Of a stretch of DNA of 64,000 bases, positions 41,607 through 50,336 are shown piece after piece; the stretch's first letter is position 1; the number at the start of each line of letters is the position of its first letter. The stretch lies in the NCBI RefSeq assembly GCF_022230955.1, contig NZ_JAKKFI010000040.1:1-64000 (forward strand), in the 5' to 3' direction. The notes under the pieces were generated by a model. It saw only the letters and a list, made by a program, of their open reading frames with translations, ran no database searches and was not told the origin of the DNA. The position numbers were made by a program, and so were the translations under genes. This stretch comes from Micromonospora cabrerizensis (lineage in GTDB: Bacteria > Actinomycetota > Actinomycetes > Mycobacteriales > Micromonosporaceae).

Positions 41607-42719
41607 CTGGCGACCAAACGGCGGGAGTACGACGAGGACGACGTACGGGTTCGGCCCGGAAAGTCGTCGCGCCCGCGTACGCGCACCCGCCCGCAGCACT
41701 CCGACGCGGTGGACGGGTTCGTCATCGCCGTGGACCGGGGGCGCTACCAGTGCGTGCTGTCCGGGGCCGAGCGCGGCGTGGTCGGGGCCGAGCTGCCCAC
41801 GATCACCGCCATGCGGGCCCGCGAGCTGGGCCGCAAGTCGGTGGTGGTCGGCGACCGGGTCAGCCTGGTCGGGGACACGTCCGGCGCGGAGGGCGCCCTG
41901 GCCCGCATCGTCCGGATCGCCGAACGCCGCTCGGTGCTGCGCCGCACCGCCGACGACGACGAGACCACCGCCGAGGGCCGACTGGAACGGGTCGTGGTGG
42001 CCAACGCGGACCAGTTGGTGATCGTCAGCGCGTTGGCCGACCCACCGCCGCGCACCGGGTTCATCGACCGCTGCCTGGTGGCCGCGTACGACGCGGACGT
42101 CGAACCGCTGCTCTGCCTCACCAAGGCCGACCTGGCCGGGCCGGAGGAGGTGCTGGGTTACTACACCGAGTTGGAGCTGCCGTACGTGCTCAACCGCCCC
42201 GACAGCGACCTGGCCGCGCTGCGCGCGCTGCTGGGCGGCAAGGTGTCGGTGCTGGTCGGGCACTCCGGGGTGGGCAAGTCGACGTTGGTCAACCGCCTCG
42301 TTCCGGACGCGCTGCGCGCGGTCGGCGTGGTGAGTGCGATCGGTCGTGGCCGACACACCTCCACCAGCGCGGTGGCGCTGCGGCTGCCACCGGTGCCCGG
42401 CGTCGACACCGACCCCGGCTGGATCATCGACACCCCCGGCATCCGCAGCTTCGGCCTGGCCCACGTGTCCGCCGACAGCCTGCTGCACGGCTTCCCCGAC
42501 CTGGTCGAGGGCACCGTCGACTGCCCACCCAACTGCCAGCACACGGCGGACGAGGCCGACTGTGGGCTGGACGCCTGGGTGGCCGCCGGCAAGGCCGATC
42601 CGCGCCGGTTGGCGTCGTACCGCCGGTTGCTGGCCTCCCGGGCCGGCGAGGGTGACTCGCGCGGCGAGAGCGACCAGCGCGGGCCCGGCGAGGGTGACCG
42701 GCGCGGCCCCGACGAGTGA
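41607..42719 (+). CDS. rsgA: ribosome small-subunit GTPase RsgA, probable CTG start
   Basis: This circularly permuted GTPase assists 30S maturation. An OB-fold N-terminal domain is followed by G4 (LTKADL) and then G1 (GHSGVGKSTLVN), switch GRGRHTST and G3 (DTPGIRSFG). The C-terminal zinc site has CPPNCQHTADEADC. The family's actinobacterial N-terminus (a DEDD-x-R-x-RP stretch before DGFV) is encoded between 41607 and 41708, but no ATG, GTG or TTG occurs between the in-frame stop at 41571 and position 41709. CTG at 41607, preceded by AGAGGA, is therefore the likely start. GTG 41709 would give a protein lacking 34 conserved residues. The C-terminal tail is Gly/Asp/Arg-rich. Confidence 0.9.
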   Translation: MATKRREYDEDDVRVRPGKSSRPRTRTRPQHSDAVDGFVIAVDRGRYQCVLSGAERGVVGAELPTITAMRARELGRKSVVVGDRVSLVGDTSGAEGALARIVRIAERRSVLRRTADDDETTAEGRLERVVVANADQLVIVSALADPPPRTGFIDRCLVAAYDADVEPLLCLTKADLAGPEEVLGYYTELELPYVLNRPDSDLAALRALLGGKVSVLVGHSGVGKSTLVNRLVPDALRAVGVVSAIGRGRHTSTSAVALRLPPVPGVDTDPGWIIDTPGIRSFGLAHVSADSLLHGFPDLVEGTVDCPPNCQHTADEADCGLDAWVAAGKADPRRLASYRRLLASRAGEGDSRGESDQRGPGEGDRRGPDE

Positions 42720-42747
42720 GCCGGCGGGCGTCGGCTAGGTTGCCGGG

Positions 42748-43566
42748 ATGACCGGGTACGCCGACGACCTCGCCCTCGCCCACCTGCTCGCCGACCGGGC
42801 CGACGCCATCTCCACAGCCCGGTTCCGCGCGCTCGACCTGCGGGTCGAGGCGAAGCCCGACCTGACCCCGGTCTCCGACGCGGACACCGCCGTGGAGCGC
42901 GAGATCCGCGCCCTGCTGGCCGAGCACCGCCCGGCGGACGGGCTGCTCGGTGAGGAGTACGGCGCCGGGCCCTCCACCGACGCGGACGGCCGCCGGTGGA
43001 TCATCGACCCGATCGACGGCACCAAGAACTTCGTGCGGGGCGTGCCGGTCTGGGCCACCCTGATCGCGCTCTACGACGGCGACCGGCCGGCGGTCGGCGT
43101 GGTGTCCGCCCCGGCGCTGGGACGACGCTGGTGGGCCAGCGCGGGCGCGGGCGCGTACGCCGGTCGTCGCGCGGGCGCCGGCGAGCGGATCGGGGTGTCC
43201 GCGGTACGCGAGATCGCGGATGCCAGCTTCTGCTACTCGTCGCTCGACGGGTGGGAACGCGCCGGTCGGCTCGACGCGATGCTCGACCTGATGCGGGCCA
43301 CCTGGCGCAGCCGGGCGTACGGCGACTTCTACGGCTACATGCTGCTGGCCGAGGGCGCACTGGACGTGATGGTCGAGCCGGAGCTGTCCCTGTGGGACGT
43401 GGCGGCGCTGGTGCCGATCGTCACCGAGGCGGGTGGCACGGTCACGGATCTGTTCGGCCGGCCGGCCCCGGCCGGCGCGCCGGGCACCGACAGCAGTGTG
43501 GTGGCCACCAACGGTGTGCTGCACCCCGACATCCTCACCAGGCTCGATCGCCCAGCCGAGCGCTGA
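42748..43566 (+). CDS. hisN: histidinol-phosphatase, inositol monophosphatase family
   Basis: The 272-residue Mg-dependent phosphatase has metal-binding motifs GLLGEEYGAG, WIIDPIDGTKNFVRG and SLWDVAALVPIV. The DPIDGTKNFVRGVP wording is that of actinobacterial HisN, which dephosphorylates histidinol phosphate in histidine synthesis, rather than inositol monophosphatase. ATG start. It follows rsgA by 28 bases, probably in the same operon. Confidence 0.9.
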   Translation: MTGYADDLALAHLLADRADAISTARFRALDLRVEAKPDLTPVSDADTAVEREIRALLAEHRPADGLLGEEYGAGPSTDADGRRWIIDPIDGTKNFVRGVPVWATLIALYDGDRPAVGVVSAPALGRRWWASAGAGAYAGRRAGAGERIGVSAVREIADASFCYSSLDGWERAGRLDAMLDLMRATWRSRAYGDFYGYMLLAEGALDVMVEPELSLWDVAALVPIVTEAGGTVTDLFGRPAPAGAPGTDSSVVATNGVLHPDILTRLDRPAER

Positions 43567-43592
43567 CCCCCGGCAACCTCTATCCTCGCCAG

Positions 43593-44480
43593 GTGGTCTC
43601 CTCCGGTTGGTGTTTTCTCGCGACGATGATCGTCGCGTACGGCTTCGCCAACCTTCTCCAGTCGGTGGCCGCGGCCCGCACCACGGTTCACCACACCTTC
43701 GATCCGGGCCTGCTGCTGCGCCTCGCCGGGCACCGGACGTACCTGATCGGTCTGGGCTGCCAGATCGCCGGTTTCGTGTTCGCCTTCCTGGCCCGACGGG
43801 ACCTGCCGCTGTTCCTCGTGCAGGCCAGCGTGGCGGCCGGGCTCGGGGTGACCGCCATCCTCGGTGTGCTGGTGCTGAAGTGGCGACTGCCGGCGGCGGA
43901 GGTGGTGCTGCTGGCCCTGCTCTTCGCCGGCATCACCGCCCTGGTGCTCTCCGCCCGCCCGGCGCCGTCGAAGCAGCTCGGCACCGCCGGAACGATCGCC
44001 CTGCTGGTGGCGCTCGGCGTCATCGCGGTGCTCGGGGTCTTCGCCGTCCGGCTGCACGGGGCGCCCGGTTCGGTGGCCCTCGGCTCGCTGGCGGGGCTGG
44101 CGTTCAGCTCGGCCGCGGTCGCCGCCCGGCCGCTGGCATCCGCGTCGTCCGCCGAGGCGTTCCTCGCCCACCCGCTGTTCTACCTGCTGATCGCCCACTC
44201 GATCGTCGGTCAGCTGCTGCTCGGCCTGGCCATGCAGCGTGGCTCGACGACCGCCGCGGTCGCCGCGATGGACGCCGCCGGCGCGGTGCCGGCCGCGATC
44301 GTCGGCCTGCTGCTGCTCAACGACAAGATCTGGCCGGGCCGGGAGTGGCTGGCGGCGGTCGGTTTCCTGGTCACCCTGGCCGCGGTGATCGGGCTGACCC
44401 GGTACGCGCAGCCGCAGCAGCAGCGCCCGGCAACGCGTCGCCGCGACCGGGCGATGGTCGCGGCGACCCGTCCCGGCTGA
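43593..44480 (+). CDS. DMT/EamA-like integral membrane transporter
   Basis: The 295-residue protein has about nine to ten hydrophobic helices across its length and a basic C-terminal tail. Helix pairs repeat in two halves, as in the EamA drug/metabolite transporters (LFLVQASVAAGLGVTAILG in the first half, AAVAAMDAAGAVPAAIVGLLLL in the second). The substrate is unknown. The GTG at 43593 lies 26 bases after hisN. A longer upstream frame overlapping hisN was rejected because it is merely the shadow of that gene. Confidence 0.82.
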   Translation: MVSSGWCFLATMIVAYGFANLLQSVAAARTTVHHTFDPGLLLRLAGHRTYLIGLGCQIAGFVFAFLARRDLPLFLVQASVAAGLGVTAILGVLVLKWRLPAAEVVLLALLFAGITALVLSARPAPSKQLGTAGTIALLVALGVIAVLGVFAVRLHGAPGSVALGSLAGLAFSSAAVAARPLASASSAEAFLAHPLFYLLIAHSIVGQLLLGLAMQRGSTTAAVAAMDAAGAVPAAIVGLLLLNDKIWPGREWLAAVGFLVTLAAVIGLTRYAQPQQQRPATRRRDRAMVAATRPG

Positions 44481-44506
44481 CCGACCCGGGCCGCCCGACC
44501 TGCCGC

Positions 44507-45706
44507 TCAGGCCTCGACCGGCTTGCGGCGACTCACCACCCGCTCGTAGAGGCGCTCCAGCGCCCCGGCGGTCCGCTCCCAGGTGTAGCTGCTGCGGACC
44601 CGGTCCACCGCGGCGTGCCCGTACGCGAACCGGCCGGCGTTGTCGGCGAGCAGCCGACGGATCGAGACCGCGAGTGCCCGCACGTCGCCGGGGGGCACCA
44701 GCCGGCCGGTGACCTCGTCGACGACGGCGTCGGCCAGGCCACCCATCGCGTAGCCGATCACCGGCACGCCGCAGGCCATCGCCTCCAGCGAGACCCGCCC
44801 GGCCGAGGAGTAGTGCGGGGTGCAGGCGACGACGTCCGCCGACCGGTACCAGGTGGCCATCTGGTCGTGCGGCACCGCGCCGACGAGCCGTACCTGGTCG
44901 ACGACGCCCGCCTGCTCGGCCAGCTCGCGCAGGCGCCGCGCCTCGGCGTGGTTGGCCAGTTGGTCGGCCGGTGGACCGCCGGCGATCACCAGCTCGGCGT
45001 CGCCGACCAGCCGCATCGCCCGGATCAGGTCCTCCTGGCCGTGCCCCGCGGCGAGCGAGCCGACCGAGAGGATGCGGGCCCGTTGCTCGCGTGGCGCCGC
45101 CTCGCCGTCGGGGTGGAACTGCTCGATGTCCACCCCGGGTGGCACCAGGGCCACCGAACTGCGTTGCAGACCCATCCGGGTCAGCTCGTCGACCTCGTCG
45201 TTCGACTGGGCCACCGCGATGTCCACCGCGCGGGTCAACGCGCGTTCCAGCGTGATCCGCTCCCCCGGCCCGTCGTAGCGGCCGCCCAGGTGGCGCAACT
45301 GCTCGATGCCCAGTGAGTGGAACGTCTGCACCACCGGGATGTCGGTCTCGCGTACGGCGTGCGCGGCGGCCAGGCCACCGATCCAGTAGTGCCCGTGCAC
45401 CACCTCGGGTCGCCAGGCGCCGGCCCACTCGTCGGTCAACCAGCGGCCGAACTCCGTCACGTACGGGATCAGCCCGGCGGTGGGCAGTGGGGTGGGCGGA
45501 CCAGCGGGCACCTGGTGCACCTGGTAGCCGTCGACGGGGACCGTCGCCGGCAGGCCGGGGTCGTCCCGGCGCTCGTAGAGCCGTACGTCGTGGCCTCGTT
45601 CGGCCAACTCGGCGGCGACCCGGGCGATGTGCTGGCGGGTGCCGACCGGCGGGCCGTCGGCGTGGCGGTACGAACTGGCGTGCGCGCAGACGAGGCCGAC
45701 GCGCAT
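44507..45706 (-). CDS. glycosyltransferase family 4
   Basis: The 399-residue GT-B enzyme has an N-terminal acceptor domain starting VGLVCAHASSY with a His/Gly-rich loop (PEVVHGHYWIGGLAA). Its C-terminal donor domain contains ILSVGSLAAGHGQEDLIRA, the LVGAVPHDQMATWYRSADVV segment and the E-x7-E region in YSSAGRVSLEAMACGVPVIGYAMGG. Retaining GT4 enzymes use NDP-sugars; donor and acceptor are not set. ATG start at 45706. It is alone on this strand and converges with the DMT gene. Confidence 0.92.
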   Translation of the reverse strand: MRVGLVCAHASSYRHADGPPVGTRQHIARVAAELAERGHDVRLYERRDDPGLPATVPVDGYQVHQVPAGPPTPLPTAGLIPYVTEFGRWLTDEWAGAWRPEVVHGHYWIGGLAAAHAVRETDIPVVQTFHSLGIEQLRHLGGRYDGPGERITLERALTRAVDIAVAQSNDEVDELTRMGLQRSSVALVPPGVDIEQFHPDGEAAPREQRARILSVGSLAAGHGQEDLIRAMRLVGDAELVIAGGPPADQLANHAEARRLRELAEQAGVVDQVRLVGAVPHDQMATWYRSADVVACTPHYSSAGRVSLEAMACGVPVIGYAMGGLADAVVDEVTGRLVPPGDVRALAVSIRRLLADNAGRFAYGHAAVDRVRSSYTWERTAGALERLYERVVSRRKPVEA

Positions 45707-45930
45707 GGGTCACCTCCCTGCGATCTTTCCTCGGCGGTGGTCCTCCCGGTCAGAGCGTCCCATTAACCCCGGGACCGGGAGTCGAAACCTGGCAGATCAG
45801 GAAGAGTCCGCGCGAGTGCCACCGACACTTGCGCCACGGCAATCGCAACCGGCACAGGTCACCCGAGTTCGACGATGATCGACAAGCCGCAGGTGGTATG
45901 ACCAGGCCCGGGCGGGGGTACCGCTCAGGA

Positions 45931-46929
45931 ATGCCGCTGACCCGCACTCTCGACGATTCGACCGTGGTGATCACCGGCGCGTCCAGCGGGATCGGCACGG
46001 CGACCGCGTACGCCTTGGCCCGCCGGGGTGCTGCCGTCGTGCTGGCCGCTCGCAGCGAGCCGGCCCTCCGACAGGTCGCGCAACGCTGCCGGGAGTTGGG
46101 CGGCCAGGCGCTGGTCGTACCGACCGATGTGACCGATCTGGAGTCGGTGCGACGGCTGGCCGAGCGGGCGGCGGCCGAGTTCGGCCGGATCGACGCCTGG
46201 GTGAACAACGCCGCGGTGGGCGCGGTGGGCCTGTTCGACGAGATCCCGGTCGCCGAGTTCCGCCGGGTGCTGGAGGTCAACCTGCTCGGAACGGTGCACG
46301 GCATCAAGGCCGCCCTGCCCTACCTGGGGGCGGCCGGTGGCGGTGTGCTGGTCAACAACGCCTCGGTGCTGGCCGAGGTGGCCATGCCGTACCAGTCGGC
46401 GTACAACGCCAGCAAGCACGGCATCCGCGGGTTGGCCGACACGGTCCGGCAGGAGCTGCGGGTCACCGGCCGCGGTCAGATCTCGGTCTGCACGGTGCTG
46501 CCGGCCACCATCGACACCCCGTTCTTCCGGCACACGGCCAATCACACCGGCCGGGAACTGGTGCCACCGCCTCCGATCTACCCGCCGGAGGTGGTCGCCG
46601 AGACCATCGTCCGGCTGCTGCGCCGGCCTCGCCGGGAGGCGTACGCCGGTGGCGCGGCCCGGTTGATCGGTCTGCAGTGGCGGCTGGCGCCCGCGTTGGT
46701 GGAACGCACCCTCGGCTGGTACCTCCAGCGCACGCAGTTCGGTCCGGGCGCCCGGGCGGACAGCAGCGGCAACGTGTTCCAGGCCGACGCCCAGGCCCGC
46801 CGGGACGGCGGCTGGAACGGCCGACGACGTCAGTTGGTGCGGATGACCGCCGCGTTCGGTCTCGCCGCCGCCGGCACCGCCGTCGGCACCATGGCGGCCA
46901 TCAACCGCCGGTCCCGGTCGGTCCGCTGA
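45931..46929 (+). CDS. short-chain dehydrogenase/reductase with C-terminal membrane segment
   Basis: The 332-residue SDR has the Rossmann glycine motif TGASSGIGTATA, the NNAAVG motif, and the catalytic Ser, Tyr and Lys in NNASVLAEVAMPYQSAYNASKHG. An extra C-terminal part (about 260-332) contains a hydrophobic stretch (FGLAAAGTAVGTMAAI) and a basic end, suggesting a membrane anchor. The ATG start is preceded closely by AGGA. Its stop touches an in-frame ATG of the regulator frame at 46929, although that gene probably starts at 46989. Confidence 0.9.
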   Translation: MPLTRTLDDSTVVITGASSGIGTATAYALARRGAAVVLAARSEPALRQVAQRCRELGGQALVVPTDVTDLESVRRLAERAAAEFGRIDAWVNNAAVGAVGLFDEIPVAEFRRVLEVNLLGTVHGIKAALPYLGAAGGGVLVNNASVLAEVAMPYQSAYNASKHGIRGLADTVRQELRVTGRGQISVCTVLPATIDTPFFRHTANHTGRELVPPPPIYPPEVVAETIVRLLRRPRREAYAGGAARLIGLQWRLAPALVERTLGWYLQRTQFGPGARADSSGNVFQADAQARRDGGWNGRRRQLVRMTAAFGLAAAGTAVGTMAAINRRSRSVR

Positions 46930-46988
46930 TGACCGGCATCGACCGCCCGAATGCGCGAACGGTGACTGACGCGCACAATGAGGCGATC

Positions 46989-47738
46989 ATGTCGAACTGT
47001 CTCGTGGAAATCGACGAGTCGTCGGCGGTGGTCCGGCTGACCGGTGTGCTCGACGCCGCCGGAGCCGAGGCGGTACGCGGCGCGCTGCTTGCCAGACTCT
47101 CGGACCGGCCGGGCCCGGTGGTGGCCGACGTGACCGGGCTGCGCATCGTCGACGAGGTCGGGCGGGGCGTCTTCGCCGAGGTTCGCCGGGAGGTGGCCGA
47201 CTGGCCTGCCGCGGATCTGCTGCTGTGTGACCCGGCGGTCCAGGTGGGCGTCGGAGCGCCGGCCCGGCAGACCGTGGAGGCCGGTGTGCCGGTCTGGCCG
47301 ACGGTGGACGGCGCGCTCGCCGCGCTCGCGGCGACGCCGCTGGCGGCGGTGCTCTCCGCCGACCTGGCCCCGGCGGTGGGAGCTGCCCGGCAGGCCCGCG
47401 AGCTGGTCACCACCGGCTGCCAGCGCTGGGGCATGTCGATGCTGGTCGACCCGGCCTGCATCGCGATCACCGAGATGGTGAACAACGTCGTGGCGCACGC
47501 CCGGACCCCAATGACGGTGCGGCTCGCTCCTCAGGACAGCACCCTGCACCTGGCGGTCCGCGACCACTCCCCGCGTCGCCCGACGTTCGCCGGGGTGTCC
47601 CCGCCGAACCGGGCCGGCGGCCGGGGCCTGCTGCTGATCGACACGGTGGCTCGCCGATGGGGCAGCAGCGCGATACCGGACGGCAAGGTCGTCTGGTGCG
47701 TCCTGCACCCGGACGACGAGGTCGCCCACCTCGGCTGA
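46989..47738 (+). CDS. STAS domain-ATPase fusion, anti-sigma regulator-like
   Basis: The 249-residue protein joins two partners that are normally separate. Residues 1-85 resemble a STAS anti-sigma antagonist (VEIDESSAVVRLTGVLDAAG). Residues 120-245 are an RsbW-type HATPase with N-box ITEMVNNVVAHA, VRDHSPRRP and GGRGLLLIDTVARRWG. At the position of the phosphorylated Ser in SpoIIAA/RsbV (D-S-S-G) the sequence reads D55-E56-V-G58, so a fixed acidic residue replaces the phospho-Ser. ATG 46989 has GAGG at suitable spacing, whereas ATG 46929, overlapping the SDR stop, has none. Confidence 0.8.
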   Translation: MSNCLVEIDESSAVVRLTGVLDAAGAEAVRGALLARLSDRPGPVVADVTGLRIVDEVGRGVFAEVRREVADWPAADLLLCDPAVQVGVGAPARQTVEAGVPVWPTVDGALAALAATPLAAVLSADLAPAVGAARQARELVTTGCQRWGMSMLVDPACIAITEMVNNVVAHARTPMTVRLAPQDSTLHLAVRDHSPRRPTFAGVSPPNRAGGRGLLLIDTVARRWGSSAIPDGKVVWCVLHPDDEVAHLG

Positions 47739-47792
47739 CGGGCGTTTCGCCGCCGCTGTCGTTTTCGCCACCGCACAGCCTGCGGTGCTCCG

Positions 47793-47817
47793 GTTATGGC
47801 GGGAGGGCAGCGGGTAG
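47793..47817 (+). promoter_or_regulatory. stress-sigma (SigB/SigF-type) promoter
   Basis: GTTA (47793-47796) and GGGTAG (47812-47817) are 15 bases apart and match the SigB/SigF-type pattern GTTT, about 15 bases, GGGTA, except for one base. Transcription would begin only a few bases before the ATG at 47827. Confidence 0.6.
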
Positions 47818-47826
47818 TGATCAGAC

Positions 47827-48399
47827 ATGCGCGACAACGAGTACCCGACCCCCGTGTCCGACACCGAGGCGCAAGGCCTGCCCGACACCGCCGATGACGA
47901 CTCGACCGCCAACGACGACGTCCTCACCGGGCGCGAGGCGGACGGCCCGGACCCGGCCCAACTGCCCGGCGACCGTACGCCGGTGGCGGTGGACCGGTTC
48001 GGGACGACCGCCGAGGAGCAGCTCGACGGTGAGTCGTTGGACTACAAGCTCGACCGGGAGGTCTACGAACGCCCGGCCGACGACCCGCTGGCCGGGACGA
48101 TCGACCCGAAGATCGCCTTCGAGGCGGACAATCTGGAAGCCGCGGCGGAGGCCCAGCTGGACGCCGACGTGATGGATCCCGGGCCCACCTCGGACCCGAA
48201 CTCACCGGTCTCCCTCTACGACCACGGTCAGCTCGGCACGGTGGCCGACGCCACGGTCGGCCGGCTGGTCGAGCCGGACGAGGGCGCGCACACCGACCAG
48301 GAGACCGACTCGGTGGCGTACGACGCCGGATCGGCTGGGGGCGGGGCGACCGCCGAGGAGTTGGCCATCCACGAGACGGAGCCGCCGCGCTCGGTCTGA
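47827..48399 (+). CDS. DUF5709 domain-containing protein
   Basis: The 190-residue, strongly acidic, hydrophilic protein has no membrane segment and is probably largely disordered. The family core is visible as VAVDRFGTTAEEQLDGESLDYKL and the C-terminal GRLVEPDEGAHTDQETDSVA, followed by a Gly-rich EEL AIHE end; this is DUF5709. The function is unknown, but related Streptomyces genes behave as general-stress genes, which agrees with the SigB/SigF-like promoter here. A ribosome-binding site is weak, consistent with a nearly leaderless transcript. Confidence 0.85.
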   Translation: MRDNEYPTPVSDTEAQGLPDTADDDSTANDDVLTGREADGPDPAQLPGDRTPVAVDRFGTTAEEQLDGESLDYKLDREVYERPADDPLAGTIDPKIAFEADNLEAAAEAQLDADVMDPGPTSDPNSPVSLYDHGQLGTVADATVGRLVEPDEGAHTDQETDSVAYDAGSAGGGATAEELAIHETEPPRSV

Positions 48400-48405
48400 C
48401 CCCGG

Positions 48406-49077
48406 TCAGTCGTCCAGGCCGCGTTCGATGGCGTACCGGGTCAGCTCGACCCGGTTGTGCAGTTGCAGCTTGCCCAGGGTGTTCTGCACGTGGTTCTGCA
48501 CCGTGCGGTGCGACAACCCGAGCCGCTGCGCGATCTGCTTGTACGACAGCCCCCTCGCCACCTGCCGCAGCACCTCCGTCTCGCGCTCGGTGAGCCGGGG
48601 CGTCGCGGGCTGCCCGTCCCCGGCCGGGTCGGTCGGTTGCCCCGGCCGGGCGGCCAGCCGGCGGTACTCGCCGAGCACGAGCCCGGCCAGGCCGGGGGTG
48701 AAGACCGCCTCGCCGGCCGCGGTTCGGCGGACCGCGTCGAGGAACTCGGCGGGTGCGGTGGACTTCACCAGGTAACCGGTGGCCCCCGCCTTGACCGCGT
48801 CCAGCACGCTCTGCTGTTCACCGCTGGCGCTGAGCATCAGCACCCGCACGTCGGGCAGTGCCGCACGCAGACCCAGGATCACCTCGACGCCGGAGATGTC
48901 CGGTAGTTGCAGGTCGAGGACGACCACGTCGGGCCGCGCGGCGGCGGCGACCCGGACGGCCTGCCGCCCCTCGCCGCTGGTCGCCACGACCAAGAAGCCC
49001 GCCTCGGTGAGGTCGCGGGCCACACCCTCGCGCCACATCGGATGGTCGTCGACCACCATCACCCGCGTCGCGTTCAC
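48406..49077 (-). CDS. NarL/FixJ-type response regulator
   Basis: The 223-residue regulator has a receiver domain at residues 5-120 (phospho-acceptor Asp in VVVLDLQLP, switch Lys in GYLVKSTAP). Its C-terminal LuxR helix-turn-helix reads LTERETEVLRQVARGLSYKQIAQRLGLSHRTVQNHV. The ATG overlaps the stop of the kinase gene upstream (the regulator starts at 49077 and the kinase ends at 49074), so the two are coupled. It probably activates or represses genes in response to a membrane signal. Confidence 0.94.
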   Translation of the reverse strand: MNATRVMVVDDHPMWREGVARDLTEAGFLVVATSGEGRQAVRVAAAARPDVVVLDLQLPDISGVEVILGLRAALPDVRVLMLSASGEQQSVLDAVKAGATGYLVKSTAPAEFLDAVRRTAAGEAVFTPGLAGLVLGEYRRLAARPGQPTDPAGDGQPATPRLTERETEVLRQVARGLSYKQIAQRLGLSHRTVQNHVQNTLGKLQLHNRVELTRYAIERGLDD

Positions 49078-50216
49078 CGCTGCGCCCTCGGCACGGTCAG
49101 CTCGATCTCGGTGCCGGCGTCGGGGGCGGACACGATCCGGACCGTTCCGCCCACGTCGGCCACCCGACCCTGGATCGACTGGCTCACGCCGAGCCGGCCC
49201 TGTGCGGCCGCCTCGGTCAACCGGCCGTCCGGGATGCCCGGCCCCTCGTCGCGGATCGACACGGTCACCGTCGCCCCCTCATCCTCGATCAACACCCAGG
49301 CCCGCCCGCTGGCGTGCCGCCCCACGTTGTCCAGGGCCGCGCCGGTCGCGGCGGCCAACTCCCCGGCCACCCGCCGAGGCAGCGGCACCGGGGTGGCCGG
49401 GGCGGAGAGCACCACTGCCGCCGAGGCGTACCGGCCGAGCAGCGCCCGCAGGTCGACCGCCGCGGCCTCGCCGCCGTCGGGCAGCACGGCAGCGGTCGCC
49501 GGGCTGGTGCCGGCGATCAGGGCCCGCAACGCGACCTCCTGCTCGCCGGCCAACCGGGCCAGCTCGCCGGCCTCGCCGGGCAGGTCGGCGCCCCGCCGCT
49601 GCACCATTGCCAGCACCTGGAGCACCGAGTCGTGGATGCCCCGGGCCAGCCGCTCCCGCTCGCGGGTGGCGGCCTCCAACTCCACCGCGCGTTGCAGCCG
49701 TGCCTCGGCGCTCGCCGCGAGCCGGGACACGTGTCCGACCACCACTCCGGCGAGCAGCATCAGGATCACCCCGGTGAACGAGGACTGGCCGATCCGCTCC
49801 CGGGTGATCAGATCCGCGCCGGCGACCAGCAGCGCGGCGATGGTGCCCCGCCGCCGACCGCCGGAGACGGCCCAGGCCAGCACCGGGCCGGCCATCCAGG
49901 CGACCCCCATGGTGGGTACGCCGGTGGCGAGCGCCGCCCGACCGACCACCCACGGGGTTGCCGACACGATGGCCAGCACGACCCCGAGGTCGGCCAGGAG
50001 CAGCGGCCAGCGCCGCCAGGCCGGCCGGGCGTACCCGACCGCGGTCGCGGCGGTCCAGGCGGCCATCACCAGGATCAGGGCGCCGACGGCGTACGGGTGG
50101 TCGTACCGGTCGGCGTCGCGCACCGCGAGCACGCAGACGTACGCCAGGGACGCCAGCCGGAACACCGCCAGCGCACGCCACAGCGGCACCTCGAATCCAC
50201 CCGGCGGCGACGACAT
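49074..50216 (-). CDS. MacS-type sensor histidine kinase
   Basis: The 380-residue kinase has about six N-terminal membrane helices (residues 15-175), then a HisKA_3 phosphoacceptor domain with RERLARGIHDSVLQVLAMV (His about 204). The HATPase domain has weak N-box residues AATGAALDNVGRHASG and a clear IRDEGPGIPDGRL G1 box. This 5TM/6TM plus HisKA_3 layout is that of MacS, partner of MacR. The ATG at 50216 precedes the first helix; the frame is open further upstream. It is coupled to the response regulator by overlap. Confidence 0.92.
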   Translation of the reverse strand: MSSPPGGFEVPLWRALAVFRLASLAYVCVLAVRDADRYDHPYAVGALILVMAAWTAATAVGYARPAWRRWPLLLADLGVVLAIVSATPWVVGRAALATGVPTMGVAWMAGPVLAWAVSGGRRRGTIAALLVAGADLITRERIGQSSFTGVILMLLAGVVVGHVSRLAASAEARLQRAVELEAATRERERLARGIHDSVLQVLAMVQRRGADLPGEAGELARLAGEQEVALRALIAGTSPATAAVLPDGGEAAAVDLRALLGRYASAAVVLSAPATPVPLPRRVAGELAAATGAALDNVGRHASGRAWVLIEDEGATVTVSIRDEGPGIPDGRLTEAAAQGRLGVSQSIQGRVADVGGTVRIVSAPDAGTEIELTVPRAQR

Positions 50217-50336
50217 GGCGGTCAGGATGCCACAACCGGTCGAGCCGCACGGCGAGCAGCGAGTGCGGTTCGGGAAACCCTGACGTACGGTGGAAAAGCC
50301 GCGAAATACTCCGAGATCCGCCGCCGGGACGGGCCC

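Noticed and set aside
42996..43592. N-terminal extension of the DMT transporter overlapping hisN
   Set aside because: This stretch is the Arg/Gly-rich out-of-frame reading of hisN; the transporter's first helix begins after the GTG at 43593.
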